Below, piece after piece: positions 24,453-33,618 of a stretch of 64,000 nucleotides of DNA (its first letter is position 1; each line of letters opens with the position of its first letter). The notes below the pieces were generated by a model. That model searched no databases, was not told the DNA's origin, and was given only the letters and a program-made list of their open reading frames with translations. The DNA lies in assembly GCF_008831155.1 (NCBI RefSeq), contig NZ_WBKB01000008.1:1-64000 (forward strand), written 5' to 3'. Origin of the DNA: Gulosibacter chungangensis (GTDB taxonomy: Bacteria; Actinomycetota; Actinomycetes; Actinomycetales; Microbacteriaceae). The translations under genes and the position numbers were made by a program.

Positions 24453-25462
24453 GCGCTCAGGTCAACCTTGACGGTGATGCCCTCGGCTGCCGACTTTTCG
24501 GCGGCATTGGCGAGCAGCAGTGCCGCACGGCCGTCTTCGAAGCCGGGGCTTGCGGGCGTGCCGGTACGGATCGCCTCGATGAAGGCTGCCAACTCCAGAC
24601 GGTACGCCGCGGCGTACCGCTCGAGGAAGAAGTTCTCATAGGGAACCTGTGCCTCAACGAGTTCATCGTTGTAGAGACGCACCGTGGTGGGGCCGACGTT
24701 CGTGGCCTGCACCATCCCGAGCGACCCGAAGGCCTCGAGGCGCTGATCGTAGCCGTAGCTGCTGTGGCGCGAGTTCGTTATGGTGATGAGCTCGCCATCT
24801 TGACCGCGCAGGGTCACGACGGCCGAGTCGTAGTCCCCCGCCGATTCGATGTCGCTGCTGAACTGGTTACCACCGCGTGCGGTCACCTCAATAATATTCG
24901 GCACGAAGAAGCGTGCCATGTCGAAGTCGTGAATCGTCATGTCACGGAAGATTCCGCCCGAAACCTTCACGTAGTCAAGCGGCGGCTCGGCCGGGTCGCG
25001 GCTGATGATGGTGAGCTGCTCGAGCTTCCCGATCTGACCGCTTTCCACGCGACGGCGGATCTCGGCGAAGTGCGGGTCGAAGCGACGGTTGAAGCCGAGC
25101 GCGATCGGGGTTTTCGCCGAGCGCGCCTTCTCGCGCAGCGCGTCCACTCGTTCGATGTCGAGGTCGATCGGCTTCTCGCACAGCGCAGGCACTCCGGCGT
25201 CAATCGCCGCCGAGATGAGGTCGACGTGGGTAGGTGTCGGGGATGCAATCACCACCGCATCCACGTCGCCCGAGTTAATCAGCGCGAGGGGGTCCTCGGT
25301 CACGTTTGGCACGCCGTACTCGGCGGCGACGGTCTTAGCTCCGTCAATAAACGGATCTGCAACCCACTGCAGCGTGGTGTCGTTTAGCGCGGCAATGCTG
25401 CTCGCGTGCACCTGGCCGATACGGCCGGTGCCAATAAGACCGATCTTAAAGGGAGAGGTCAT
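24449..25462 (-). CDS. iolG: Inositol 2-dehydrogenase-like oxidoreductase (Gfo/Idh/MocA family)
   Basis: 337 residues. The N-terminal Rossmann motif GLIGTGRIGQVH, the catalytic CEKP lysine loop and GGIFRDMTIHDFDMARF are the pattern of inositol dehydrogenases, with the His/Asp pair in the catalytic helix. NSRHSSYGYDQR and EAFGS are also characteristic of IolG. It should oxidise myo- or scyllo-inositol, or a related sugar, to the keto form with NAD+. It is fourth in the operon, 75 bases after the upstream Gfo/Idh gene. The symbol is given by similarity; substrate is not proven. Confidence 0.82.
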   Translation of the reverse strand: MTSPFKIGLIGTGRIGQVHASSIAALNDTTLQWVADPFIDGAKTVAAEYGVPNVTEDPLALINSGDVDAVVIASPTPTHVDLISAAIDAGVPALCEKPIDLDIERVDALREKARSAKTPIALGFNRRFDPHFAEIRRRVESGQIGKLEQLTIISRDPAEPPLDYVKVSGGIFRDMTIHDFDMARFFVPNIIEVTARGGNQFSSDIESAGDYDSAVVTLRGQDGELITITNSRHSSYGYDQRLEAFGSLGMVQATNVGPTTVRLYNDELVEAQVPYENFFLERYAAAYRLELAAFIEAIRTGTPASPGFEDGRAALLLANAAEKSAAEGITVKVDLSA

Positions 25463-25537
25463 TTCGCGTCCTTTGCGAATTTAAAGCGAATAGATTGCAA
25501 GTAATTTTCGAGTCACTTGCGAAAAAGCAGGGCGGGT

Positions 25538-26590
25538 TTAGTCGAGGTCTACCGGCAGGCCCGTGCGGAGGGATTTATCCGCCGCGAGCGCGATTCGGAT
25601 CGCGCCAAGCCCGGCACGCGGCGGCGTGTGGTTTTCACCCTCGCCGCGAATGAGGTCCACGAAGGCCTGGGCCTCAGCTCGGAAAGCGCGCTCGTACCGA
25701 TCCATCGACTGGTCGTAGGGTTCGCCGGGAGCCGCAACACCGGGTTCGGTGGAGTTCATCGGGGTGCGCGCCTCGAGACCGGCCGCGTAGGAGTTCTCCG
25801 AACCGAATACCTCCACGCGCATGTCCTGACCGGCATCATTGCGACGCATCGCGCTCACGGTCGCCACAGCGCCCGATTCGAGCACCAGCGCGGCCATTGC
25901 CGAGTCCACATCGCCGTGTTCGGCGTGCGCGGGCTGGTCAAGTACCGAGCCGGTAGCCCACACGCGCTTGACGCGCTGCCCGGTGACCCAGGGAATCGCG
26001 TCGAAGTCATGGATCGCCATGTCGAGCCACATGCCGCCGGAAGTGGGGATGTAATCCACCGAAAGCGGCAGCCGGTCGTGCGCGGTCGCCGTCACGGCAC
26101 GCAGGGTACCCACATCACCGTCGGCGATGTGCTTGCGCAGTGCCTGGTGGCCCGGGTCATAGCGACGGTGGAAGGCAACCATGACTTCGGTGCCGGTGGC
26201 GTCGAGGTCATCGGCGAGCTTTTCGAGCACTTCGAGATCGAGCGCGAGCGGCTTTTCGACGAGCACGGGTACCCCCGCGCGGGCCGCCTGCAGCGTGAGC
26301 TCCGGGTGGGTGGCGGTGGAGGTGGCAATCATCATGCCGTCCACAGTTTCGAGTGCCTCTTCGTAGCTGCCACCGACGGTGATTTTCGCCGGCTCGCGGT
26401 CGGGTGCGAGTTCGCCAGCAAGGTCCGCGGACGCGCCGGGCGCAAGTGCCTCGGCGAGTTCCGCGGCGGCGGCCGCCACCTTTTCGGGGTCGCGGCCGAG
26501 CAGCACGACCTCGTCAACGCCTTCAGTCTGCGCGAAGTTGCGCGCGTGCATCAGCCCGATGCGACCGAGACCAATGATGCCAATTCGCAT
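25538..26590 (-). CDS. Gfo/Idh/MocA-family oxidoreductase
   Basis: 350 residues. It has the Rossmann start GIIGLGRIGLMHARN, the VEKP lysine loop and GGMWLDMAIHDFD, again with the catalytic Asp-His pattern. It differs from the neighbouring IolG-like protein by an Ala-rich insertion around residues 45-75. It probably acts on another step or isomer of the same pathway. It lies three bases after the IolE-like gene. Confidence 0.82.
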   Translation of the reverse strand: MRIGIIGLGRIGLMHARNFAQTEGVDEVVLLGRDPEKVAAAAAELAEALAPGASADLAGELAPDREPAKITVGGSYEEALETVDGMMIATSTATHPELTLQAARAGVPVLVEKPLALDLEVLEKLADDLDATGTEVMVAFHRRYDPGHQALRKHIADGDVGTLRAVTATAHDRLPLSVDYIPTSGGMWLDMAIHDFDAIPWVTGQRVKRVWATGSVLDQPAHAEHGDVDSAMAALVLESGAVATVSAMRRNDAGQDMRVEVFGSENSYAAGLEARTPMNSTEPGVAAPGEPYDQSMDRYERAFRAEAQAFVDLIRGEGENHTPPRAGLGAIRIALAADKSLRTGLPVDLD

Positions 26591-26593
26591 GGG

Positions 26594-27499
26594 TCAGCTC
26601 TCCTGGTCCGCAGCGGCAAGTTCGCGCAGCACCGAGCGGAGGTATTCCACGCTCGCGCGGGCATCCTCGATCGGGCCTGCGCCTTCGGCCGGGTCCTCCC
26701 GCACAACCTTGTCCTGTTCGAGCACGAACCAGCCGTCATAGCCGGCAGCGACGAGACTCGAGACGATGGCACGCACATCCACGTCGCCCTGTCCGAGGGG
26801 ACGATAGAGGCTGTCGACCTCGATGGCGTCGTAGTACGTGACCTCACCGTTCTTCACGCGCAGCATGCCCTCGGTGGCAACGTCCTTGAGGTGCGTGTGT
26901 GCGATGCGCGAGGCATATTTCTCGGCGAATGCAACCGGGTCGGTGCCGCCGATCATGAGGTGGCCCGTGTCGAAGCAGAACAGCGCACTCGAACCATCGG
27001 CCACGCGCTGGACCTCTTCGGCCAACTCCACAACCGTGCCCACGTGCGGGTGCAGTGCCGCGGTCACACCGCGTGACTGGGCGAGTTCGCGGATCGCGTC
27101 GAGGTTGCCAAAGAGCGTCGCCCACTGTTCTTCGGTGAGCGGTTCGCGCTCGATGTCGTAGCCATCCTGACCGGTGACCGCGGCGACGATCAGCACGCCA
27201 GCGCCGGCGGCGTCGTAGTCATCCAGTTCGCGTTCGATCCGCGGCAGCGGGTCAACGTCGGCGTCGTGCAGGACCACCGGCACGAAGCTGCCGATGGCCT
27301 TCATGTCGAACTTCGCGAGTTCCGCAGCCTTGTCGGCGGGTGCTTCCGGGAGGAAACCTTCCGGGCCGAGTTCGGTGGCTTCGAACCCGAGCTCACGCAT
27401 TTCGCGCAGCACGCGCTCGGGGCGCAGCTGAACGCCCCAGTCGGGAACCTCACTGATGCCCCAGCTGATGGGTGCGGTAGCAATCTTTGGTGCAGCCAT
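26594..27499 (-). CDS. Inosose dehydratase-like TIM barrel (IolE type)
   Basis: 301 residues. It starts with APISWGISEVPDWG, the hallmark of inosose dehydratases, and later has ALHPHVGT, FDTGHLMIGGTDP and HTHLKDV, which supply the metal-binding Asp, His and Glu. IolE removes water from 2-keto-myo-inositol. It sits between two Gfo/Idh genes with only 3-4 bases on each side, so it is made together with the dehydrogenases. No iolB, iolC or iolD is in the window, so the downstream fate of the product is unknown. Confidence 0.8.
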   Translation of the reverse strand: MAAPKIATAPISWGISEVPDWGVQLRPERVLREMRELGFEATELGPEGFLPEAPADKAAELAKFDMKAIGSFVPVVLHDADVDPLPRIERELDDYDAAGAGVLIVAAVTGQDGYDIEREPLTEEQWATLFGNLDAIRELAQSRGVTAALHPHVGTVVELAEEVQRVADGSSALFCFDTGHLMIGGTDPVAFAEKYASRIAHTHLKDVATEGMLRVKNGEVTYYDAIEVDSLYRPLGQGDVDVRAIVSSLVAAGYDGWFVLEQDKVVREDPAEGAGPIEDARASVEYLRSVLRELAAADQES

Positions 27500-27503
27500 G
27501 AAC

Positions 27504-28748
27504 TTAGGCCTCCTTACGCGTGTTGCTGGTGTTGCCTGGGACGACTGGGGTGTCTACCCACTGGCCGGTCTTTGCGGATTCTTCCGCGGCGGTGAGGACC
27601 TGTGCCGAGGCCAGGGCGTCGTGGATGTTGGAGCTTTCGCTGTCGTCGCCGGTTACTGCGCGCAGGAACTTGCTGGCTTCGATGATCTTGAGGTCGTCAT
27701 ACCCCATCGAGGTACCGGTCGAGGGCTGGAAGCGTGCGAAGTCGGGGAAGGTGGGGTTGGCAAACAGGCGCGTGTAGTTGGCGGCGCCGTTTTCGTCGCG
27801 GAAGGCGACCTCGAGCTCATTGAGGCGCTCGAAGTTCCAGCGCAGCGAGCCTTCGGTACCGAAGATTTCGATCGAGTATTCGGCCTGCGGGCCGAGGGCG
27901 ATCCAGGATGCTTCGAGGCTGCCGAGTGCGCCGGCCGCGAGCGCCGACTCGTCGAACTTCAGCAGCATATTCGCGTAGTCCTCGTTCTCCACGGGCAGGA
28001 GCTTGCCCTCGTCGGGGCTGCCCTTCATCGCCGGGCGTTCGGTGATGTAGGTGCCGGTGGATGCGGTGATCGAGCCGATCGGGCCGAGCAGGAAGTGAGT
28101 GAGGTCGACGAGGTGGCCCATCAGGTCGCCGAGCACGCCCGAGCCGGCGTATTCGCGGATGAAGCGCCAGGCGAGCGGGAAGTTGGGGTCAGCGTTGAAT
28201 CCGCCGAAGAAGCGACCGCGCACGTTGGTGATGCGACCGAGCTTGCCCTCGTTGATCAGGTTGCGGGCGTACTGGATGGCGGGCGGCTGACGGTAGTTGA
28301 AGCCGATTGCCGAAGCCACACCGGCTTCCACGACGGCGTCCCGGATTTCAGCGGTCTCGTGTGCGCCACGGCCCACGGGCTTTTCGATCCAGATGTGCTT
28401 ACCCGCCTTGGCAGCGGCGATGCCCAGCTCGGCGTGCAGGAAGTTTGGGGCGCAGATCGAGACGACTTCGACCTCGGGGTTCGCGAGCACCTCGCGGTAG
28501 TCGGCCACGGCCTGCTCGAAGCCGAGCACATTTACGGCGTAGTCCTGGGCCTGCGGGGCGGTGTCAGCGGCGACAACCAACCGCGGCTGGATGCCGAGGT
28601 CCGGGTAGAACGTGGGCAGGTTGCGGTAGGCGCGGCTGTGGAGTTTGCCCATCCAGCCAACGCTGATGAGGCCAACACCGATGGTGCGCTGTTCGACGGC
28701 AGCGTTCGACGATTCGTCGGAGCGCGGAGTCGAGAGGGATGCGGTCAT
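27504..28748 (-). CDS. Gfo/Idh/MocA-family oxidoreductase, first gene of the cyclitol operon
   Basis: 414 residues from the ATG at 28748, which has GGAGGT six bases upstream; the frame continues to 28796 but without a binding site. Rossmann motif VGLISVGWMGKLHSRAY, lysine loop WIEKPVG, and a substrate domain with GDLMGHLVDLTHFLLG, which replaces the Asp-x-x-x-His of typical inositol dehydrogenases by a His/Asp-containing helix. The chain is longer than the other two dehydrogenases of this operon and belongs to a separate subgroup. Promoter and operator lie 120-160 bases upstream. Confidence 0.82.
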   Translation of the reverse strand: MTASLSTPRSDESSNAAVEQRTIGVGLISVGWMGKLHSRAYRNLPTFYPDLGIQPRLVVAADTAPQAQDYAVNVLGFEQAVADYREVLANPEVEVVSICAPNFLHAELGIAAAKAGKHIWIEKPVGRGAHETAEIRDAVVEAGVASAIGFNYRQPPAIQYARNLINEGKLGRITNVRGRFFGGFNADPNFPLAWRFIREYAGSGVLGDLMGHLVDLTHFLLGPIGSITASTGTYITERPAMKGSPDEGKLLPVENEDYANMLLKFDESALAAGALGSLEASWIALGPQAEYSIEIFGTEGSLRWNFERLNELEVAFRDENGAANYTRLFANPTFPDFARFQPSTGTSMGYDDLKIIEASKFLRAVTGDDSESSNIHDALASAQVLTAAEESAKTGQWVDTPVVPGNTSNTRKEA

Positions 28749-28870
28749 GTCGACCTCCTGAGTTCGGGGCACGTGTGCCTGTGGTGCGGCGCGCACGCAA
28801 ATCTGGAAGCAAGGCTGAGGCCATTCCGATCTACGCGACGCTGCGCTGTATATGTATTAGCGTCCATTTC

Positions 28871-28882
28871 TGGACCGGTCCA
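28871..28882. promoter_or_regulatory. LacI-type operator of the cyclitol operon
   Basis: TGGACCGGTCCA, a perfect 12-bp palindrome with the central CG step typical of LacI-family operators. It lies one base downstream of the -10 element of the operon promoter, so a bound repressor would block initiation. A near-identical copy is at 30055-30066. Confidence 0.85.
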
Positions 28883-28883
28883 A

Positions 28884-28912
28884 ATCTATGCCCGACAAGA
28901 GAAGCGTGTCAA
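28884..28912 (-). promoter_or_regulatory. Promoter of the cyclitol operon
   Basis: On the minus strand: TTGACA (28907-28912), spacer of 17, ATAGAT (28884-28889). The -35 is a perfect consensus. The promoter lies in the last 100 bases after the lacI stop, so the operon can be transcribed independently of lacI. Confidence 0.7.
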
Positions 28913-28947
28913 GCGCAGCGGCGCGAGAATTTGCCGAGAACTTCGCG

Positions 28948-30018
28948 CTAAGACAATTCCGATGGCGCAACACTCGATCGCCGCACCACCAGGGAGGGTT
29001 CCACCAGTGTTTGCGTTTCTTGGACAGCCCCGGAGGCTTCCAGTTCGAGGATGCGTCGAGCCGCTTCGTAACCGATTCTCGCGTTGTCGGGGTCGATGCT
29101 CGTGAGTGAAACCTGCCGCAGCCGTGCTTGCGCCGAATTGTCATATCCGGTCACGGCAATTTTGCCCGCAAGTCCCGAATCCTCAATTGCGGCGAGCGCA
29201 CCGATTGCGGCCGGGTCATTAATCGCGCAAATTGCCGTCGGCACGGAATCGCCGGCGAGCAATTCCCGCGTCGCAAGGTAGCCGCTGCGCTCAGTGAAGT
29301 CAGCGTCGGCGATCTGGATGTATTCGGCAAGACCGTGCTGAGTCATCGCATCCCGATAGCCCGAAACTCGATTCTGCGCGACGATCCCGCCCTCGACACC
29401 GCCACCGATGTGCGCAATCCGGCGATGGCCGAGCGCCACCAGGTGGTCAATGATCAACTGAATACCGCGCTCATCATCGGTGCGCACGGTTGCCAGCGCT
29501 GAAATCGTCGGCGCGATCGTACTCGCCACGACCACCGGCACCCCCGGCACCACCCGTTCGAGGTCTTCCAGCCCCGGCATCGTGCCAACCACGAGCATGC
29601 TCCGTGGCCGCAGATCACCGAACACCTGCAGGGCGCGCCGATCGAGCTGCAAATCACCCTGGGCATCCGGAATCGAGGCGGAGCTGAAGAGCACTCCCCT
29701 GCCGTTCGCAGAAAATTCCTTCCGTGCGGCGTCGACAATGTCCGAAAAAATCGAGTTGTGCAGGTCCGCGACGAGGATGCCGGTGAAGTCGCCATCTGCC
29801 GCCGCGAGCGAGCGCGCGGTCATATTCGGTCGATAGCCGAGTTCTTCGGCGGCGATGAGCACCCGTTCACGTCGCGCGTCACTGACCCGACCGCCGGAAA
29901 ACACGAGCGAAACAAGCGACTTGGAGACGCCAGCGAGCGCGGCGACGTCGCGAATTGTCGGCCGCTTGGCCGGCTGAACCACGGCATCATTGCCGTCACG
30001 CGTATTTGCGGAAGCCAT
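28948..30018 (-). CDS. LacI-family transcriptional repressor of the cyclitol/sugar regulon
   Basis: 356 residues. Helix-turn-helix PTIRDVAALAGVSKSLVSLVF-like at about 20-42, then the hinge-helix region with RPNMTARSLA, then the periplasmic-binding-protein-like ligand domain. It should bind the palindromes at 28871 and 30055 and release on binding of a pathway sugar. It lies between the operon and the divergent sugar porter gene, and its own promoter region overlaps the second palindrome, which suggests self-regulation. Confidence 0.9.
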   Translation of the reverse strand: MASANTRDGNDAVVQPAKRPTIRDVAALAGVSKSLVSLVFSGGRVSDARRERVLIAAEELGYRPNMTARSLAAADGDFTGILVADLHNSIFSDIVDAARKEFSANGRGVLFSSASIPDAQGDLQLDRRALQVFGDLRPRSMLVVGTMPGLEDLERVVPGVPVVVASTIAPTISALATVRTDDERGIQLIIDHLVALGHRRIAHIGGGVEGGIVAQNRVSGYRDAMTQHGLAEYIQIADADFTERSGYLATRELLAGDSVPTAICAINDPAAIGALAAIEDSGLAGKIAVTGYDNSAQARLRQVSLTSIDPDNARIGYEAARRILELEASGAVQETQTLVEPSLVVRRSSVAPSELS

Positions 30019-30054
30019 GGGTCCATTATGCAGTACCGTTGAGCTAATGCTGAT

Positions 30055-30066
30055 CGGACCGGTCCA
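30055..30066. promoter_or_regulatory. Second LacI-type operator between lacI and the sugar porter
   Basis: CGGACCGGTCCA, matching the 28871 operator in 11 of 12 bases; the inner ten (GGACCGGTCC, 30056-30065) are a perfect palindrome. It sits in the divergent spacer between lacI (start 30018) and the porter gene (start 30178), so it can control both. Confidence 0.82.
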
Positions 30067-30084
30067 AATATTTCCCCAAAGGGC

Positions 30085-30113
30085 TTGAGACCCGGTTAGT
30101 CCTAACGTATCGT
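30085..30113 (+). promoter_or_regulatory. Candidate promoter of the sugar porter gene
   Basis: TTGAGA (30085-30090), 17-base spacer, TATCGT (30108-30113). It lies 20 bases downstream of the palindrome and 65 bases upstream of the ATG. Moderate match only. Confidence 0.45.
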
Positions 30114-30177
30114 TCCGTGGACAAGCCGTCCGGGAAGCGATGAAGCCGCTCCGGATGTACGAATAAGGAGTCTCGCC

Positions 30178-31629
30178 ATGACCGCATCAACAGCGGACCA
30201 TACGCAAACCACCTTGCCCCCGCTCAGCACCGGCCCGCACCGACGTCGAATCGGTGTCATCTCGCTGATTGCCTGTTTCGGTGGCCTGCTCTTCGGGTAC
30301 GACACCGGTGTCGCCAACGGCGCCGAGCGTCCCATGCAGCTCGAGCTGGGATTGAGCGATCTTTCGCTCGGTGTCGTGATCTCCTCGCTCGTCTTCGCCG
30401 CCGCGTTCGGCGCGCTCTTCGCTGGCAAGATTTCGGATGCAATCGGTCGCCGCAAGACGATCATCATTCTGTCGATCATGTTCTTCCTCGGCACCGTATT
30501 GGTGGTCACTTCCCCCGGCTTCGAACTGCTCGTCGCTGGTCGCATCATGCTCGGTCTCGCGGTGGGTGGCGCATCCACCGTGGTGCCCGTGTACCTCGCC
30601 GAGCTCGCACCCTTCGAAATCCGCGGTTCAATCACCGGCCGCAATGAGCTCGCTATCGTCAGCGGCCAGCTCGCGGCCTTCGTGATGAACGCCATCATCG
30701 GCAATATCTGGGGCCACATTGATGGTGTCTGGCGAATCATGTTCGCGCTCTGCGCGGTTCCCGCGGTCTGCCTGTTCATTGGCATGCTGCGGATGCCGGA
30801 ATCCCCGCGCTGGTACGTCGAAAAGGGCCGCAATGACAAGGCGCTCGAGGTCCTCAAGACCGTGCGCACCGAAGAGCGCGCCATCGCTGAAATCGCCGAC
30901 ATCGAGCGCATTGCCGCGGAAGAGAATCGCGAGAAGAGCCACGGCGGCCTGCGTGCGATCCTCTCGAATAAGTGGCTGATCCGCATCGTGCTGATCGGTA
31001 TGGGCGTCGCAATGGCCCAGCAGCTCACGGGTATCAACTCGATCATGTACTACGGTCAGCGCATCCTGATCGATGCCGGCTTCGCAGAAAACGCGGCCCT
31101 GATCGCGAATATCGCCCCCGGTATTGTTGCCGTGATCGGTGGCATCATCGCACTGCGCAATATGGACCGCCTCGACCGTCGTACCACCTTCGCAATCGGT
31201 CTGAGCCTCACGACCTTCTTCCATCTCTGCATCGGTATCGCCTCGATCCTGCTCCCCGAGGGCATGGCGGCTCGCCCGTGGATCCTGCTCGTGCTGATTG
31301 TCGCGTTTGTGTTCTCGATGCAGACCTTCCTGAATGTCGCGGTATGGGTGTGGCTGGCGGAGATCTTCCCGCTGCACATTCGCGGCCTCGGCATCGGTAT
31401 CTCGGTGTTCTTCGGCCGGACCGTGAATGGTATCCTCGCGCTCTACGTCCCCACGTTGATCGAAAACATGGGCATCACCGGTACCTTCTTCCTCTTCGCC
31501 GGTGTCGGCGTGATCGCCCTGATCTTCGTGATCACCCAGGTGCCCGAGACTCGCGGCCGCACCCTCGAGGCGCTTGAGGAGGACGTCACCACCGGTGCGA
31601 TTCACGTGCACCACTCGAAGAAGCGCTAG
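30178..31629 (+). CDS. MFS sugar porter (inositol/sugar:proton symporter type)
   Basis: 483 residues, 12 membrane segments. Sugar-porter motifs are clear: GGLLFGYDTGV in the first segment, DAIGRRKT between segments 2 and 3, PESPRWYVEKGR before the central loop, QQLTGINSIMYYG in segment 7 and PETRGRTLE at the C-terminus. AAGGAG lies seven bases before the ATG. The sugar is likely the substrate of the neighbouring operon because the same operator sequence stands upstream. A strong hairpin follows the gene. Confidence 0.9.
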   Translation: MTASTADHTQTTLPPLSTGPHRRRIGVISLIACFGGLLFGYDTGVANGAERPMQLELGLSDLSLGVVISSLVFAAAFGALFAGKISDAIGRRKTIIILSIMFFLGTVLVVTSPGFELLVAGRIMLGLAVGGASTVVPVYLAELAPFEIRGSITGRNELAIVSGQLAAFVMNAIIGNIWGHIDGVWRIMFALCAVPAVCLFIGMLRMPESPRWYVEKGRNDKALEVLKTVRTEERAIAEIADIERIAAEENREKSHGGLRAILSNKWLIRIVLIGMGVAMAQQLTGINSIMYYGQRILIDAGFAENAALIANIAPGIVAVIGGIIALRNMDRLDRRTTFAIGLSLTTFFHLCIGIASILLPEGMAARPWILLVLIVAFVFSMQTFLNVAVWVWLAEIFPLHIRGLGIGISVFFGRTVNGILALYVPTLIENMGITGTFFLFAGVGVIALIFVITQVPETRGRTLEALEEDVTTGAIHVHHSKKR

Positions 31630-31660
31630 CCAGTCGAACAAACAAGAACCTAAATAATGG

Positions 31661-31706
31661 CACCGCGGTGGGCCCGAGGCAGTCGCTTCGAGTCCACCGC
31701 GGTTTT
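31661..31706 (+). terminator. Terminator after the sugar porter gene
   Basis: ACCGCGGTGG (31662-31671) pairs perfectly with CCACCGCGGT (31694-31703), followed by TTT. The stem is 10 bp with a 22-base loop. Confidence 0.75.
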
Positions 31707-31850
31707 CGTTGCGCGCATCCGCCAATGTTTTGGCAGAAATCAGCGCTATTCTTGCCGCACCAGTCCATAATTACTCAGGCGTCGGTACATGATTTTGAAC
31801 GTACCGGAAGATTACGCGGCATTCGCGCGCACGAAGAAGGAGCCGAATCA

Positions 31851-32399
31851 ATGGCTATCGACCCCCAGTACGCCGGCAATTGGATGATCGACGCGGCGCA
31901 CTCTCGAATCGGTTTTTCGACTCGCCACGCCATGATCGCCCGCGTTCGCGGCGCGTTCAATGAAGTCTCCGGCGAAGTTCACCTCAACCCCGAGTCATTC
32001 GACCAGTCAACAGTCCGCGTGGTGATTCGTGCGGCCAGCATCGACACTCGTGAGGCCGATCGCGATAATCACATCCGCAGCGCCGACTTCCTCGATGTCG
32101 AGCAGTTCCCGGAGATCACCTTCGTGTCGAACTCGATTGACGAAATTAGCGACGAAAACTTCATTGTCGCGGGCGAACTGACGATCCGCGGCATCACCCG
32201 CCCGGTTTCGGTGCCGCTCGAATTGCTCGGCATTGAGTCGGACCCATCCGGCGCCCTGCGCGCCGGTTTGGAAGGCACGCGCCGCATCGACCGTCGCGAC
32301 TGGGGTGTCACCTGGAACACACCGCTCGATTCGGGTGGCATGCTCGTGAGCGACAAGATCACGCTCGAATTCGAGCTCTCGCTCGTGAAGCAGCAGTAA
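31851..32399 (+). CDS. YceI-family lipid/isoprenoid-binding protein
   Basis: 182 residues. The lipocalin-like YceI fold is shown by the start GNWMIDAAHSRIGFSTRHAMI, by the block IDTREADRDNHIRSADFLD and by FEITFVS-like EQFPEITFVS. There is no signal peptide, so unlike the E. coli protein it stays in the cytoplasm. The start at 31851 has AAGGAG nine bases upstream; the frame is open for a further 61 codons upstream but these look like the terminator and spacer of the previous gene. Function: probably binding of polyprenoid or similar lipids. Confidence 0.9.
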   Translation: MAIDPQYAGNWMIDAAHSRIGFSTRHAMIARVRGAFNEVSGEVHLNPESFDQSTVRVVIRAASIDTREADRDNHIRSADFLDVEQFPEITFVSNSIDEISDENFIVAGELTIRGITRPVSVPLELLGIESDPSGALRAGLEGTRRIDRRDWGVTWNTPLDSGGMLVSDKITLEFELSLVKQQ

Positions 32400-32455
32400 G
32401 CAGTATCAACGCGCCATTCCAGCAATGCGCTGGAATCTGGGCATACACTGCCCGC

Positions 32456-33481
32456 ATGGTTGCTTCGCTGTTGAAGACAGAACTCCCCCTCGTCGCCGCG
32501 CCGATGGCGGGTGGCCCCAGCACGGTGGCCCTCGCCAAATCGGTCGCGGCGACCGGTGGTTTTCCGTACCTGGCGGGCGGCTATAAAACCCCAGATCAGC
32601 TCTTCGACGAGATCCGACAGGTGCGCGCCTTCACCGATGAATTCGGCGTCAACCTGTTTGTGCCCCGCCAGGGCGTGCTCGATTTGGATGCCTTCGACCG
32701 GTTCGCGCAGGCCCTGCAGCCGATTGCTGAGCAGTTCCAGGTAGCAATCTCCCCCGAGCCCGTGGTCCACGACCACGATCTTTGGGAAGAAAAGCTCGAC
32801 CGGCTCGTGCAGGACCCGGTGCCGGTGGTTTCGTTTACGTTCTCGCTACCGGAAGCGAGCGAAGTTACCGCGCTGCGAGGTGTGGGAACACGCACTATCG
32901 CCACGGTGACCACCGTGGACGAGGCTAGGGCCGCGAGCGCCATCGGCGTGGATGGACTTGTCGTGCAGGGCCCCGCGGCGGGCGGCCACAGCGCCACCCA
33001 CGACCCGACTCGGCCAATCACACCAATGGCCACTGAAGATCTGGTGCGTGCGGTGCGCGCGGCTGTGGACCTTCCCATCACCGCGGCTGGCGGAGTCGAC
33101 GGACCGACAGCGGTGCGGGAGCTGCTGAGTGCCGGTGCCGAAACTGTGGCCGTCGGCACCTTGCTGCTGCGCAGCGACGAATCGGGTGCATCCGTCGCCC
33201 ACAAGGATGCGCTCGCCGAACCGCGGTTCACCGAAACTTCCCTCACGCCGGTCTATACCGGTCGGCCGGCGCGGGCCTTCCACAATGAATTCATGGACCG
33301 CTTCCACCATCTCGCCCCGATCGCCTACCCCGCGGTGCACCACCTGACCCGTCCCATTCGACAGGCGGCCGCGAAAGCTCACGATTTCGACTGGTTGCAC
33401 CTGTGGGCCGGCACCGGCTACCGCGAGGCCCGTACCGGCCCCGCCGCGCGCATCCTGGAGCACCTCGCGACTGAACTCTGA
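32456..33481 (+). CDS. Nitronate monooxygenase (2-nitropropane dioxygenase family)
   Basis: 341 residues, FMN-binding TIM barrel. APMAGGPST at the N-terminus, VVQGPAAGGHSATHD in the middle with the catalytic His, and ITAAGGVDGP for phosphate binding of FMN are family signatures. It oxidises alkyl nitronates (for example propionate 3-nitronate) to carbonyl compounds and nitrite or nitrate, a detoxification. Alone in its transcription unit, 56 bases after the YceI gene on the same strand. Confidence 0.88.
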   Translation: MVASLLKTELPLVAAPMAGGPSTVALAKSVAATGGFPYLAGGYKTPDQLFDEIRQVRAFTDEFGVNLFVPRQGVLDLDAFDRFAQALQPIAEQFQVAISPEPVVHDHDLWEEKLDRLVQDPVPVVSFTFSLPEASEVTALRGVGTRTIATVTTVDEARAASAIGVDGLVVQGPAAGGHSATHDPTRPITPMATEDLVRAVRAAVDLPITAAGGVDGPTAVRELLSAGAETVAVGTLLLRSDESGASVAHKDALAEPRFTETSLTPVYTGRPARAFHNEFMDRFHHLAPIAYPAVHHLTRPIRQAAAKAHDFDWLHLWAGTGYREARTGPAARILEHLATEL

Positions 33482-33618
33482 CCGAAGCCTCGTGCTTCGC
33501 GCCCCGACAGCCGCAGCCGCGCATCCCACCCCACGCTGCCGCGCAACGTCACATCAGGACACCTTCATCTTGCGGGGTCGTAGAATTCCTGAAGGTGTCG
33601 CTGATTCGGGAGGGACGA

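Noticed and set aside
27456-29105. Plus-strand frame of 549 codons over the first operon gene, promoter and lacI end
   Set aside because: It crosses two genes, an operator and a promoter on the other strand; composition is that of antisense DNA.
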